Below the pieces are notes generated by a model that was not told the origin of the DNA, did no database searches, and was given only the letters and a program-made list of their open reading frames with translations. The position numbers and the translations under genes are program-made. Source: Eleftheria terrae (lineage in GTDB: Bacteria > Pseudomonadota > Gammaproteobacteria > Burkholderiales > Burkholderiaceae_C). Taken from it: a DNA stretch of 64,000 bases. The stretch lies in the NCBI RefSeq assembly GCF_030419005.1, contig NZ_CP106951.1, forward strand, positions 1 to 64,000, in the 5' to 3' direction. This document shows positions 51,081 through 59,843 of this stretch, piece after piece (positions within the stretch are counted from its first letter, which is position 1; every line of letters starts with the position of its first letter).

Positions 51081-51848
51081 ATGCTGAATGCACTGAAACG
51101 CTGGTTGGGGGGGGCAGGGCCAGTCGTCGACCTGGTGTCGGTAGAAGCCTGGGCCCAAGGTCGGGGTTGGCTGCTGCGGCGCGACCGCGAGTCGCTCAAA
51201 TTGCTGATGGAGGGGGACTTCGACGGTCAGCGCTGGAGGCTGGAATACGGCCCGCCGCAGCGCGGCTATATCGAGGGCCTCGAATTGCGCATGCGCATCG
51301 AGCTGCACCTCCCCCCCACATTGAACGTGCTCTTGATGACACGCGTATTGAAGGACAAGCTGGAAACAGCCGCCTTCGAGCGCTTCACCAAGCGGGTGGA
51401 AACGCACATCGACACCGCCTCGCCCGAAGAGATGCGGTGGCTCGCCATGTATCCCAAGGTGGCGCTGCCGTCGTCGCCGGCCCTCAAGCAGCATTTCGGC
51501 ATGGTGTCCAATGCGCCGCATGCCGCCTCCGGCTGGCTGCAGGGCCCGCTGGGTGACCGGCTCGCGGTGCTGGCAGTGACGACGCTGGACGGCATCTCCT
51601 TCGCGATGATGACCCTGCGGGGTCGCCTCTACCTGCGCATGCGCTTGCCCAAGCTGCCGCTGTCGCTGCTGGAGGAAGTGGTGGAACTGTTCCGCCTGGC
51701 GGCGGAACGCGCCAAGGAATCGATGTCGCAATGGGAGGAAGACAGCGACGGCTCCTGGATGAGCACCACCTCCATCGCCTGGCATGCGGAGTCGCACATC
51801 GAGCTGCCGTTGGACTCGCAGCCGCCGCCGCTGAAGCCGCCCAAGTGA
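51081..51848 (+). CDS. Conserved hypothetical protein of Burkholderiales type
   Basis: The product has 255 residues starting at ATG 51081; no strong ribosome-binding site is present. It is a soluble mixed alpha/beta protein (LVSVEAWAQGRGWLLRRDRESLKLLMEGDFDGQRWRLEYG, then LYLRMRLPKLPLSLLEEVVELFRLAAERAKESM) with a Pro-rich end (PLDSQPPPLKPPK). There is no signal or membrane segment. I do not recognise a domain. The codon pattern is that of a real gene. Confidence 0.75.
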   Translation: MLNALKRWLGGAGPVVDLVSVEAWAQGRGWLLRRDRESLKLLMEGDFDGQRWRLEYGPPQRGYIEGLELRMRIELHLPPTLNVLLMTRVLKDKLETAAFERFTKRVETHIDTASPEEMRWLAMYPKVALPSSPALKQHFGMVSNAPHAASGWLQGPLGDRLAVLAVTTLDGISFAMMTLRGRLYLRMRLPKLPLSLLEEVVELFRLAAERAKESMSQWEEDSDGSWMSTTSIAWHAESHIELPLDSQPPPLKPPK

Positions 51849-52013
51849 GGCGGGACCGCCGCAGGCGGGGTCCCAGCAGGGGGGACGATTGCGGGAGGGC
51901 CGCGTCTTGCGGCCGGCCGGCGAAGGCCGCGGCGCCGGCGCTGCCCGGCCGCCCGCGCCTGCGGCCCGGCGCGGGTCGATGCCCGGCGTCGGCGCGCGGG
52001 GCCAGGCGCGGGG

Positions 52014-53231
52014 TCAAGCCGCGTAGCGGCCCAGCTCCATCTTGGCGATGGCGTTGCGATGCACCTCGTCCGGGCCATCGGCCAGCCTCAGGGTGCGGGC
52101 CTGGGCATAGAAGTAGGCGATGGGGAAGTCCTCGCAGACGCCGCCGCCGCCATGGGCCTGCAGCGCCCAGTCGATCACCTGGCAGGCGACGTTGGGCGCC
52201 ACCACCTTGATCATCGCGATCTCGGCCTTGGCGGCCTTGTTGCCCGCCACGTCCATCATCCAGGCCGCCTTGAGCGTCAGCAGCCGCGCCTGGTCGATCT
52301 TGCAGCGCGCTTCGGCGATGCGCTCCTGCGTCACCGTCTGGGCCGCCACCGGCTTGCCGAAGGCCACCCGGGCGGAAGCCCGCCGGCACATCAGCTCCAG
52401 CGCGCGCTCGGCCAGGCCGATGAGGCGCATGCAGTGGTGGATGCGGCCCGGCCCGAGCCGGCCCTGCGCGATCTCGAAGCCGCGGCCTTCGCCCAGCAGC
52501 ATGTTGGACGCCGGCACCCGCACGTTCTCGAACAGCACCTCCATGTGGCCGTGCGGCGCGTCGTCGTAGCCGAACACGCCCAGTGGCCGCAGGATCTTCA
52601 CGCCCGGTGTCTCGGTGGGCACCAGGATCATCGACTGCTGCTGGTGGCGCGGCGCGTCGGGGTCGGTCTTGCCCATGAAGATCATGATCTTGCAGCGCGG
52701 GTCGCCCGCGCCGGAGGTCCACCACTTGCGGCCGTTGATGACGTACTCGTCGCCCTGGCGCTCGATGCGGGCGCAGATGTTGGTCGCGTCGGAGGAGGCG
52801 ACCTCGGGCTCGGTCATCGCGAAGGCGCTGCGGATGCGGCCTTCCAGCAGCGGCTCCAGCCATTCGCGCTGCTGGGCCGGCGTGCCGTAGCGCACCAGCA
52901 CTTCCATGTTGCCGGTGTCGGGCGCCGAGCAGTTGAAGACCTCGCTGGCCCATGGCACCCGGCCCATGATCTCGGCCAGCGGCGCGTATTCCTGGTTGCT
53001 CAGCCCGGCACCGCGGTCGCTGTCGGGCAGGAAGAGGTTCCACAGCCCGGCCGCGCGGGCCTTGGGCTTGAGTTCCTCCAGCAGCTGCAGCGGCGTCCAG
53101 CGCTTGCCGGCCCGCGTGTTGGCTTCGATCTCTTCGGTGAAGCGGCCCTCGTTCGGGTAGATGTGCTGGTCCATGAAAGCCGTCAGGCGGGCCTGCAGCT
53201 CCTTGGTCTTGGGCGAGTAGTCGAAGTCCAT
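52014..53231 (-). CDS. Acyl-CoA dehydrogenase, ACAD10/11 type
   Basis: The product has 405 residues from ATG 53231 ([26 protein letters not shown]). It has the standard three-domain FAD fold with [16 protein letters not shown] (substrate/flavin contact), [14 protein letters not shown] and the C-terminal [33 protein letters not shown]. The end motif ADGPDEVHR, where many family members have EGT-, is characteristic of the ACAD10/11 branch. It oxidises acyl-CoA with electron transfer to ETF. It lies 40 bases after the APH-type kinase gene, the partner that is fused to the dehydrogenase in mammalian ACAD11. Confidence 0.92.
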   Translation of the reverse strand: MDFDYSPKTKELQARLTAFMDQHIYPNEGRFTEEIEANTRAGKRWTPLQLLEELKPKARAAGLWNLFLPDSDRGAGLSNQEYAPLAEIMGRVPWASEVFNCSAPDTGNMEVLVRYGTPAQQREWLEPLLEGRIRSAFAMTEPEVASSDATNICARIERQGDEYVINGRKWWTSGAGDPRCKIMIFMGKTDPDAPRHQQQSMILVPTETPGVKILRPLGVFGYDDAPHGHMEVLFENVRVPASNMLLGEGRGFEIAQGRLGPGRIHHCMRLIGLAERALELMCRRASARVAFGKPVAAQTVTQERIAEARCKIDQARLLTLKAAWMMDVAGNKAAKAEIAMIKVVAPNVACQVIDWALQAHGGGGVCEDFPIAYFYAQARTLRLADGPDEVHRNAIAKMELGRYAA

Positions 53232-53271
53232 GGGATCTCCGTGATGGGATGCGGGAGGCGGCGCGTGCCGC

Positions 53272-54348
53272 TCAGACGTTCTGCGCGAAGCGCCAGGCCA
53301 TCTCGGCCAGCGGCCGGGCGCCGGCGGCGGCCTGCTTGGCCTGCGCACTGGAGGCGGTGCCGTCCACCACCCGCTTGGCGATGCCCTGCAGGATGCCGGC
53401 CAGCCGGAACAGGTTGTAGGCGAGGTAGAAGTTCCAGTCGGCCATCAGCGCATCGGCGTCACCGCGCCCGGTCCGTTCGCAGTAGCGGCGCACATAGTCG
53501 CGCTCGGCGGGGATGCCGAGTGCCGCATGGTCCAGGCCGCCGATGCCGCGGAAGGCACCGGGCGGGATGTGCCAGGCCATGCAGTGGTAGCTGAAGTCGG
53601 CCAGCGGGTGGCCCAGCGTGGACAGCTCCCAGTCGAGCACGGCGAGCACGCGGGGCTCGCTGGGATGGAAGATGAGGTTGTCGAGCCGGTAGTCACCATG
53701 CACGATGGACACTTGGCGATCGTCCCGGCCGCTGGCCGGGATGTGGGCGGGCAGCCATTCGATCAACCGGTCCATCGCCTCGATCGGCTCGGTGATGGAG
53801 GCCTGGTACTGCTTGCTCCAGCGGCCGATCTGCCGCTCGAAGTAGTTGCCCGGCTTGCCATAGTCGGCCAGGCCGCAGGCCTGCACGTCGACCCGGTGCA
53901 GCGCCGCGATCACACGGTTCATCTCGTCATAGATGCGGGCCCGCTCGGCCGGCTGCAACTCCGGCAGCGACTGCTCCCACATCACCCGGCCCTCGACGAA
54001 TTCCATCACGTAGAAGGCCCGGCCGATGACGGATTCGTCCTCGCACAGCAGGTGCATGCGGGCCACCGGTACCTCGCTGCCGTGCAGGGCCTGCATGACC
54101 TTGAACTCGCGCTCGATGGCATGGGCGGAGGGCAGCAAGCGGGCCACCGGCCCGGGCTTGGCGCGCATCACGTAGGGCCGTGCCGGAGTGATGAGCTTGT
54201 AGGTTGGGTTCGATTGCCCGCCCTTGAACTGCTCCACCGACAGCGGGCCTTCGAAGCCCGGCAGGTGGGCCTGCAGGTAGCGGGCGAGCGCCTCGGTGTC
54301 GAAGGCGTGCGAGCCGGTGACGGGGCGGGTGCCGGTATAGGCGTCCAT
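53272..54348 (-). CDS. APH-family phosphotransferase paired with acyl-CoA dehydrogenase
   Basis: The 358-residue protein has the aminoglycoside-phosphotransferase/choline-kinase fold: the ATP-binding lobe [25 protein letters not shown], catalytic loop [13 protein letters not shown] (Asp and Asn) and metal site [15 protein letters not shown]. This is the ACAD11-type kinase group rather than an antibiotic-resistance enzyme. Members of the group phosphorylate 4-hydroxyacyl-CoA, as LvaA does in levulinate catabolism. It sits between the Crp/Fnr regulator (57 bases) and the dehydrogenase (40 bases), all on the minus strand, so the three are probably one operon. Confidence 0.9.
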   Translation of the reverse strand: MDAYTGTRPVTGSHAFDTEALARYLQAHLPGFEGPLSVEQFKGGQSNPTYKLITPARPYVMRAKPGPVARLLPSAHAIEREFKVMQALHGSEVPVARMHLLCEDESVIGRAFYVMEFVEGRVMWEQSLPELQPAERARIYDEMNRVIAALHRVDVQACGLADYGKPGNYFERQIGRWSKQYQASITEPIEAMDRLIEWLPAHIPASGRDDRQVSIVHGDYRLDNLIFHPSEPRVLAVLDWELSTLGHPLADFSYHCMAWHIPPGAFRGIGGLDHAALGIPAERDYVRRYCERTGRGDADALMADWNFYLAYNLFRLAGILQGIAKRVVDGTASSAQAKQAAAGARPLAEMAWRFAQNV

Positions 54349-54405
54349 CAGTTCATGCTTCCTTGGTGTCAGAAGCGATACCGGAACGACGCCCTGCCTG
54401 CCAGG

Positions 54406-55110
54406 CTAGCCCTCCGCGATCGCCATCAGTTTTTCTTTCGAGAGCACCACCAGCCGGGTGGGCTCGATGCGCAAGCAGCCCTCGCGCTCGAAGCTCTTGA
54501 GCTCCTGGTTGACGCGCTGGCGCGAAGCGCCCAGCAGCTGCGCCAGGTCTTCCTGTGCCAGCTGCAGCCCGATGCGGATCTCCTCGCCCTGCGCAATGCC
54601 ATACGAGCGTGCCAGCAGCAGCAACTGCTTGGCCAGGCGGGCTGCCAGCGGCAGGGTGTTGAGGTCCTCGACCACGTTGAACATCAGACGCAGCCGCCGG
54701 CAGTTCAACCGCAGCAGGGCTTCGTACAGCTCGGCGTGCTGCTGCAAGAGCTGCTTGAAGTCCGGCTTGCGAACCACCAGCAAGGTGGTCTCGCCATGGG
54801 CATTGGCATCGTGGGTGCGCGGCAGGCCGTCGAACAGCGCGATGTCGCCGAACCAGGTGCCCGGCTCCACATAGGTCAAGGTGATCTGCTTGCCCGACAG
54901 CGACACCGAGCTGACGCGCACCGCGCCGCGGGCGACGCCGATCCACTCGTCGGCGGCCTGTCCGCGGGTGGAGAGCAGGGCCCCGTCCGACACGCGCCGC
55001 ACCGTCGACTTCGACAGGATGGCGGAACGCAGGGCAGGCGAGAGCTTGGAGAACCACGGGCCGGACTCGATCGTGTTGCGTTCGGCGATTGTAAGAATGG
55101 GGCTGTTCAT
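54406..55110 (-). CDS. Crp/Fnr-family transcriptional regulator
   Basis: The product has 234 residues from ATG 55110. The N-terminal cyclic-nucleotide-type beta-roll (about 15-130, GQAADEWIGVARGAVRVSSV and EPGTWFGDIALFDGLPRTHDANAHGETTLLVV) is followed by the dimer helix and the Crp helix-turn-helix LAQEDLAQLLGASRQRVNQELKSFEREG. It has no N-terminal Cys cluster, so it is not an oxygen-sensing Fnr, and no CooA heme ligands are evident. The recognition helix reads SRQRVNQ, with Gln where Crp has Glu, like CooA. A matching dyad lies 4 bases upstream of its start, suggesting autoregulation. Confidence 0.92.
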   Translation of the reverse strand: MNSPILTIAERNTIESGPWFSKLSPALRSAILSKSTVRRVSDGALLSTRGQAADEWIGVARGAVRVSSVSLSGKQITLTYVEPGTWFGDIALFDGLPRTHDANAHGETTLLVVRKPDFKQLLQQHAELYEALLRLNCRRLRLMFNVVEDLNTLPLAARLAKQLLLLARSYGIAQGEEIRIGLQLAQEDLAQLLGASRQRVNQELKSFEREGCLRIEPTRLVVLSKEKLMAIAEG

Positions 55111-55113
55111 GTT

Positions 55114-55131
55114 TTGTCGCTGAAGTGACAA
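55114..55131. promoter_or_regulatory. CooA-like dyad between the Crp/Fnr regulator and the aldolase gene
   Basis: TTGTCGCTGAAGTGACAA is an inverted repeat (TTGTCGCT facing AGTGACAA, one mismatch). On the minus strand it contains TGTCA-N6-CGACA, the spacing and half-sites recalled for CooA. It starts 4 bases upstream of the regulator ATG (leader position, fitting repression) and ends 67 bases before the aldolase ATG (fitting activation). Confidence 0.65.
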
Positions 55132-55197
55132 GGCTGCAGAGGCCGCGCGGCGTATTTTCCACCCACCCCTCGACCACTGAGACACAGGAGATGCACG

Positions 55198-55980
55198 ATG
55201 GCTTCGACGACCTCCGGGCTACAGATACCCAGCCTCGCGGGACAGGTGAGCGACGCCGAATGGCAGGCGCGGGTGGACCTGGCTGCCGCCTACCGGCTGG
55301 TGGCCTGGTTCCGCTGGGACGACCTGGTCTTCACCCACATCACCGCCCGCGTGCCGGGCACCGAGGACCAGTTTCTCATCAATCCCTATGGTCTGCTGTT
55401 CGACGAGATCACTGCCTCCAGCCTGGTGAAGGTGGACTTGCAGGGACGCAAGGTTGGCGACACGCCCTTCGACATCAACCCGGCCGGCTTCACCATACAC
55501 AGCGCCATCCATGCCGCGCGCCATGATGCGGGCTGCGTGCTGCACACCCACACCCTCAACGGCGTCGCGGTGTCGGCACAGAAGGGCGGGGTGCTGCCGC
55601 TGTCGCAGCAATCGATCTTCGTGCTGTCGAGCCTGGGCTACCACGACTACGAGGGCGTGGCCCTGCGCGAGGACGAAAAGCCGCGCCTGGTACGCGACTT
55701 GGGCGAGCACACCTACCTGATGCTGCGCAACCACGGCCTGCTGACCGTCGGCGCCACGGTGGCCGATGCCTTCCTGGCGATGTACCTGTTCGAGACCGTC
55801 TGCACCATCCAGTTGCGGGCGCAGTCCGGTGGAGGCGAGCTGGTGCCGGTCGATGCGGCCCTCATCCAAGGTGCGGCGCGGCAGGCCCGCGAGGTCACGC
55901 GCGGGCAGGGCGCCGGCGCACTCGCGTGGCCGGGCCTGCTGCGCCGGCTCGACCGCCTGGACCCGGGCTACCGCCACTGA
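55198..55980 (+). CDS. Class II aldolase/adducin-family protein
   Basis: The product has 260 residues from ATG 55198 (AGGAG upstream). The zinc-binding pattern of class II aldolases is present: DAGCVLHTHTLNGVAVSA (two His) and LMLRNHGLLTVGATVADAFLAMYLFE (third His). TFTHITARVPG-like text (VFTHITARVPGTEDQFLINPYGLLFDEITAS) marks the active-site loop. Family members cleave sugar phosphates or act as decarboxylases or scaffolds. Its substrate is not clear. It diverges from the Crp/Fnr gene with the dyad between them, and may be a target of that regulator. Confidence 0.9.
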   Translation: MASTTSGLQIPSLAGQVSDAEWQARVDLAAAYRLVAWFRWDDLVFTHITARVPGTEDQFLINPYGLLFDEITASSLVKVDLQGRKVGDTPFDINPAGFTIHSAIHAARHDAGCVLHTHTLNGVAVSAQKGGVLPLSQQSIFVLSSLGYHDYEGVALREDEKPRLVRDLGEHTYLMLRNHGLLTVGATVADAFLAMYLFETVCTIQLRAQSGGGELVPVDAALIQGAARQAREVTRGQGAGALAWPGLLRRLDRLDPGYRH

Positions 55981-55995
55981 GGGCCGGCCGCCGCC

Positions 55996-56712
55996 TCAGC
56001 TGCGCGGCGTGCTGCCTTCGATGCGCAGGTACTGCGACAGCAGCTTCTCCATGGTGGTGTAGCGTTCGCGCTCATGCAGCCATTGGGTCGGCGCCAGGTT
56101 GATGGCGCGCACCACCGTGTCGGCCGCGCCGACATCCAGCACGTTGATGCAGGCCGGCGCCTGCTCCATGCGGCCCAGGAAGCAGCGCTGGCCCGCCAGC
56201 GCATACGACAGCAGCGCGCGGTTCACGCCGCCGTGCAGCACCAGCAGCATCTGCTGCCACTGCGCATCGGCCAGCAAGTCCTGGAAGGCCGGCAATGCCC
56301 GGTCCAGCATCTCGCCGATCGATTCGCCGCCGAGGAAGCGGGCCGACTCGTCCACCTGCCCCTGGAAGGCACCGAGGAAGGCACCGCGCAACTCGCTGCG
56401 CGGGATGTCGGCCAGCCGGCCGGAGCGGATCTCCTGCAGGCGCGGCTCGGTCTGCCAGGGCGTGGCCTGCCCGGCGGCGGCCAGCACCCGCTCGGCCGTC
56501 TCGACGGTGCGCGGCAGGCCGCTGACCACCACCCGGTCGAATTGCACGCCCGCGGCCCCGAACAGTGCCCCGGCCGCGTCCGCCTGCTGGCGGCCGGTGT
56601 CGTTGAGGGCCACGCCGTCGGGTGCCACAGGCGTGCCGTCGGCCAGGAAGTAGTCCACCGAGCCATGGCGCATCAGGTAGATGCGCCGGCGCTGCGGCCA
56701 GGCGGCCGTCAT
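55996..56712 (-). CDS. Histidine phosphatase family protein
   Basis: The 238-residue protein has the catalytic RHG at 15-17 (YLMRHGSVDY), a second conserved Arg in LPRTVETAERVL, and the late His in LLVLHGGVNRALLSYAL. These are the phosphoglycerate mutase-like catalytic residues. It hydrolyses a phosphate ester in the cytoplasm. It starts 21 bases after the enoyl-CoA hydratase stop on the same strand, so the two are an operon. Given the nearby 4-hydroxyacyl-CoA kinase-like protein, a phospho-acyl substrate is possible, but this is speculation. Confidence 0.9.
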   Translation of the reverse strand: MTAAWPQRRRIYLMRHGSVDYFLADGTPVAPDGVALNDTGRQQADAAGALFGAAGVQFDRVVVSGLPRTVETAERVLAAAGQATPWQTEPRLQEIRSGRLADIPRSELRGAFLGAFQGQVDESARFLGGESIGEMLDRALPAFQDLLADAQWQQMLLVLHGGVNRALLSYALAGQRCFLGRMEQAPACINVLDVGAADTVVRAINLAPTQWLHERERYTTMEKLLSQYLRIEGSTPRS

Positions 56713-56733
56713 CGGCGGCCTCTGCGCAGGGCG

Positions 56734-57510
56734 TCAGCGGTAGCGTGGCGGGCGCTTCTCGAAGAAGGCCGCAATGCCTTCGGCGGCATGGGGGTGCAGG
56801 AGGTTGTCGACAAAGCTGTCTCGCTCGGCGTCCAGTTGCTGGGTCAGGGAGGCAGGCCACTGGTTGAACAGCTCCTTGCTGCTCGCCAGCGCGTGCGGCG
56901 CGGTCTGCGCCAGCCGCTCGGCCAGGGCCAGAGCTTCGGACAGCGCGTCGCCCTTGTCTGTCACTCGATTGACAAGGCCCACCGCATGCAGGCGCTCGGC
57001 GGTGACGGCTTCGCAGAGCCACACCATCTCGGCCACCAGCGGGCGCGGCAGCATCTGCATCAGCTGCCATGTGATGCCGCCGTCCGGCGACAGGCCGACG
57101 CGGTGGTAGGCCAGGCTGAAGCGGGCGTCGCGGGCCGCCACCACCAGGTCGCAGGCCATCGCGAGCGAGAAGCCGCCGCCGGCAGCGCTGCCCTCGACCG
57201 CCGCGATCACCGGCTTGGGGAAGGCCCGGATCGCCTCGATCCAGCGGTGGAAACGCTCCAGCCGCTGGGTCTGCGGCTCGCGGCCGAGGCGGCTGTTCTG
57301 CCTCAGCTGGTGCAGGTTGCCGCCGGAGCAGAAGCTGCCGTTGGCGCCGGTGATGACGACACAGTGCACCTCGTCGGACGATTCGGCCATGTTCAGCGCC
57401 TCCACGCCTGCCACGGTGATCTCCTCTGACAGGGCATTTCGCGTCTCGGGGTCGTGCAGCGTCAAGACCAGGGTACGATCCAGGCGTTCGGTTTGCAGTT
57501 CGCTCGTCAT
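56734..57510 (-). CDS. Enoyl-CoA hydratase/isomerase family protein
   Basis: The product has 258 residues from ATG 57510 (MTSELQTERLDRTLVLTLHDPETRNALSE). The crotonase oxyanion hole is seen in NGSFCSGGNLHQL and PVIAAVEGSAAGGGFSLAMACDLVVA. The active-site loop reads YHRVGLSPDGGITWQL, with Asp where classical hydratases often have Glu, as in PaaG-like isomerases. It would hydrate or isomerise 2-enoyl-CoA in fatty or aromatic acid breakdown. The frame stays open far upstream, antisense to the fimV-like gene, but the motif and length set the start. Confidence 0.92.
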   Translation of the reverse strand: MTSELQTERLDRTLVLTLHDPETRNALSEEITVAGVEALNMAESSDEVHCVVITGANGSFCSGGNLHQLRQNSRLGREPQTQRLERFHRWIEAIRAFPKPVIAAVEGSAAGGGFSLAMACDLVVAARDARFSLAYHRVGLSPDGGITWQLMQMLPRPLVAEMVWLCEAVTAERLHAVGLVNRVTDKGDALSEALALAERLAQTAPHALASSKELFNQWPASLTQQLDAERDSFVDNLLHPHAAEGIAAFFEKRPPRYR

Positions 57511-57711
57511 CGTGCAGTGCTTCTCGATAGACTGTGGTTCCACCCGGCGCGGGGCTTGCCAATCGGCGAGGCCGATTGTGCATGAGGCGTTCCGCAACCG
57601 GGCAGGGCCGGCCTTCGCAAGCTGGCTGTCCGCCCGCCGGTCGCCGGCCTTGTTTGGCCGGTGGCCAGGTGGCCGTGCTAGAGTCTGTTTCAGTATGTCA
57701 ACAGCGCACGC

Positions 57712-59808
57712 ATGAAGAAGTACCGCACCTGGCTGACCACGGTTGTTGTCTTGCTGGGGGCGTGCGCGGACGCTGCGGCCCTGGGTCTCGGGGAGGCCCG
57801 CACATCTGCCTTCATCGGCCGGCCGCTGGACGTCACGGTGCCGGTCCGGGCCGAGCCGGGCGACGGTTTCTCCTCCGAGTGCGTGAATGCCGAAGTGGTG
57901 CTGGGCGATGCCCCCCTGCCGTCCTCGTCGATCCAGCTGCAGGTGAGCCCCGGCCGCACGGCCGGCGAATGGGTGCTGAAGCTGCGCACGCTGGTGCCGG
58001 TGCATGAGCCGATCGTCACCGTCAACGTCAGTGCCGGCTGTGTCTCGCGCATCTCCCGCAGCTTCGTCGCCTTCGCCGACCCGCCGCCGGTGCGTGCCAG
58101 CCTGCCGGTGACGCAGGCCGACGCCGGCAGCACGGCCGAGGCGCCGGCACCCGAGGCGCCTCGGCCGCAGCGGCGCCCGGCCCGGCCTCGACGCGAGCCT
58201 GTCCCCGCAGAGGCAGACGCCCCCGCCGCTGTGGCTGCGGCGGGGCCTTCCGCATCGGCGGCCGAGCCGGCCACCCCACCACGCCGCCCGGCGCGTCGCC
58301 GGGCTGCCGCAGCGGCCGCCGCAGCTCCCGCTGCGCCCGCCACGGCCAGCGCTCCGGCGGCCGCCCCTCGCACCGAGGCCCGGCTGCGGCTGGACCCGTT
58401 GGAGCCGCCCCAGGGCAGCGGCCCATCGCTGCGCACCTCGCCCGAACTGGCAGCGGCCCCCGAGGCCAGCGACGAGCAGCGCCGTGCCGCGGCGACCGCC
58501 TGGCAGGCTCTGAACAGCTCGCCCGAGCAGATCGCGCGCGAGCTGCAGCGCGTGAAGCAGCTGGAGCAGCAACTGGCCCAGCTGCGACACGAATCCGCCC
58601 AGACTCGCGGCAGCATCGACGCCATGCGGACCGAACTGCAGCAGGCGGCCCGCCATGGCAGTGGCCCGGCATGGCTCACCTATGGGCTGCTGGCCTTGTC
58701 GGCGCTGCTCGCGCTGGGCCTGTTGTGGGCCCTGCGCGCTCCGGGTGGCGGGCCGCGCATCTGGTGGCGCCCGTCGGAGCTGGCGCCCGCACGCGGTGGC
58801 GACGATACCCCGCCTGACGACGACGAGCTGGATCTCGGCGCCGAAGAGCCGCCGCTCGCCCCACCGCCGCTGGCTGCGTCGCCCGTGCCCAGCCCGCGCG
58901 TGGAGCCGCCTGCACCGGTAGCGCCGGCCGTCGCCATCCAGCCGCCACCGGTGGCGCCACCGCTTCCTGCCACCCAGCCGCCGGCCCGGGTGCCGCTTGC
59001 GCCGCGCCCGGCGCCGACGGTTGCCGCACCGGCCCCGCAGCGTGAAGACCTGGCTGGCGCGCCGACCGTGTCTGTGGAAGAGCTGATCGACCTGGAGCAG
59101 CAGGCCGAGTTCTTCGTGGCGCTGGGCCAGGAAGAGGCCGCCATCGACCTGTTGCTGGGCCATGTCTCCGGCCATCCGGATGGCAGTCCCTTGCCCTACC
59201 TGAAGCTGCTGGAGATCTACCAGCGCCGCGGCGAGCACGAGGCCTACGAGCGCATCCGCGAGCAGTTCAACGAGCGCTTCAATGCCTATGCCCCGGCGTG
59301 GGAGGATGCGCTGGCCGACGGCCGCTCGCTCGAGGACTACCCGACGGTCGTCTCCCGCTTGCAGGCGCTCTGGGAGACGCCCTCGCGTGCGCTCGAGGTG
59401 CTGCAAGCCTCGCTGTTGCGGCGCGACAGCGCCGCGCAGACCTTCGACCTGCCGGCTTATCGCGAATTGCTGCTGCTGTACTCGGTGGCGCGCGATCGCG
59501 CGGAAGGCGACAGTCCCGACGTCGACTTGCTGCTGCCGCTGGAGGCCGAGGGCGCCGACTTCTCGCACACCATGCTGGAGCCGCTGACCGCCACCACGCC
59601 GGTGCGGGCCTACGACGGGCCCGGCCCGTCGCACGAAGTGGATCTGCCGCTCGATCTGACGGCCAGCGGCACCGGCCTGCCGGAACTGCCGCCCGCCAGC
59701 CCGGCGGCAGCGCCCCGGTCCGGGCGCGACAACCTCATCGACTTCGAACCGATCGAGCTGGATCTGCCCGCGGACGGGCACAGCCGCCCCGGCAGCCGCA
59801 GCTCCTGA
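57712..59808 (+). CDS. FimV-like protein (type IV pilus/polar hub family)
   Basis: The 698-residue protein has a signal peptide (MKKYRTWLTTVVVLLGACADAAA), a FimV N-terminal beta domain (LGLGEARTSAFIGRPLDVTVPV), a long Ala/Pro/Arg linker (about 130-250), a coiled coil (EQIARELQRVKQLEQQLAQLRHE), one membrane helix near 325-345 (LTYGLLALSALLALGLLWAL), a second Pro-rich linker, and a cytoplasmic TPR-like part (LIDLEQQAEFFVALGQEEAAIDLL). This is the FimV/HubP plan; such proteins organise pilus and pole components. A LysM motif between the beta domain and the helix is not evident. It stands alone on the plus strand. Confidence 0.85.
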   Translation: MKKYRTWLTTVVVLLGACADAAALGLGEARTSAFIGRPLDVTVPVRAEPGDGFSSECVNAEVVLGDAPLPSSSIQLQVSPGRTAGEWVLKLRTLVPVHEPIVTVNVSAGCVSRISRSFVAFADPPPVRASLPVTQADAGSTAEAPAPEAPRPQRRPARPRREPVPAEADAPAAVAAAGPSASAAEPATPPRRPARRRAAAAAAAAPAAPATASAPAAAPRTEARLRLDPLEPPQGSGPSLRTSPELAAAPEASDEQRRAAATAWQALNSSPEQIARELQRVKQLEQQLAQLRHESAQTRGSIDAMRTELQQAARHGSGPAWLTYGLLALSALLALGLLWALRAPGGGPRIWWRPSELAPARGGDDTPPDDDELDLGAEEPPLAPPPLAASPVPSPRVEPPAPVAPAVAIQPPPVAPPLPATQPPARVPLAPRPAPTVAAPAPQREDLAGAPTVSVEELIDLEQQAEFFVALGQEEAAIDLLLGHVSGHPDGSPLPYLKLLEIYQRRGEHEAYERIREQFNERFNAYAPAWEDALADGRSLEDYPTVVSRLQALWETPSRALEVLQASLLRRDSAAQTFDLPAYRELLLLYSVARDRAEGDSPDVDLLLPLEAEGADFSHTMLEPLTATTPVRAYDGPGPSHEVDLPLDLTASGTGLPELPPASPAAAPRSGRDNLIDFEPIELDLPADGHSRPGSRSS

Positions 59809-59812
59809 CGCC

Positions 59813-59832
59813 GCAGCCGCCCGCCCGGCTGC
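59813..59832. terminator. Hairpin between convergent genes
   Basis: GCAGCCG and CGGCTGC form a 7-bp perfect stem with a 6-nt loop, 4 bases after the fimV-like stop and 11 bases before the aminotransferase stop. It has no T-run. Confidence 0.5.
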
Positions 59833-59843
59833 TCAGGCCTGCC

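Noticed and set aside
53272..54348. Aminoglycoside resistance gene
   Set aside because: The APH fold is shared, but pairing with an ACAD10/11-type dehydrogenase and the overall sequence place it in the metabolic kinase group.
54406..55110. CO sensor CooA or oxygen sensor Fnr
   Set aside because: The regulator lacks the Fnr cysteine cluster and the Cys/His heme ligands expected for CooA; only the DNA-reading helix is CooA-like.
56734..59781. Open frame of about 1000 codons extending the enoyl-CoA hydratase upstream through the fimV-like gene
   Set aside because: The extension is antisense to fimV and of low complexity; the crotonase family length and N-terminus place the start at 57510.
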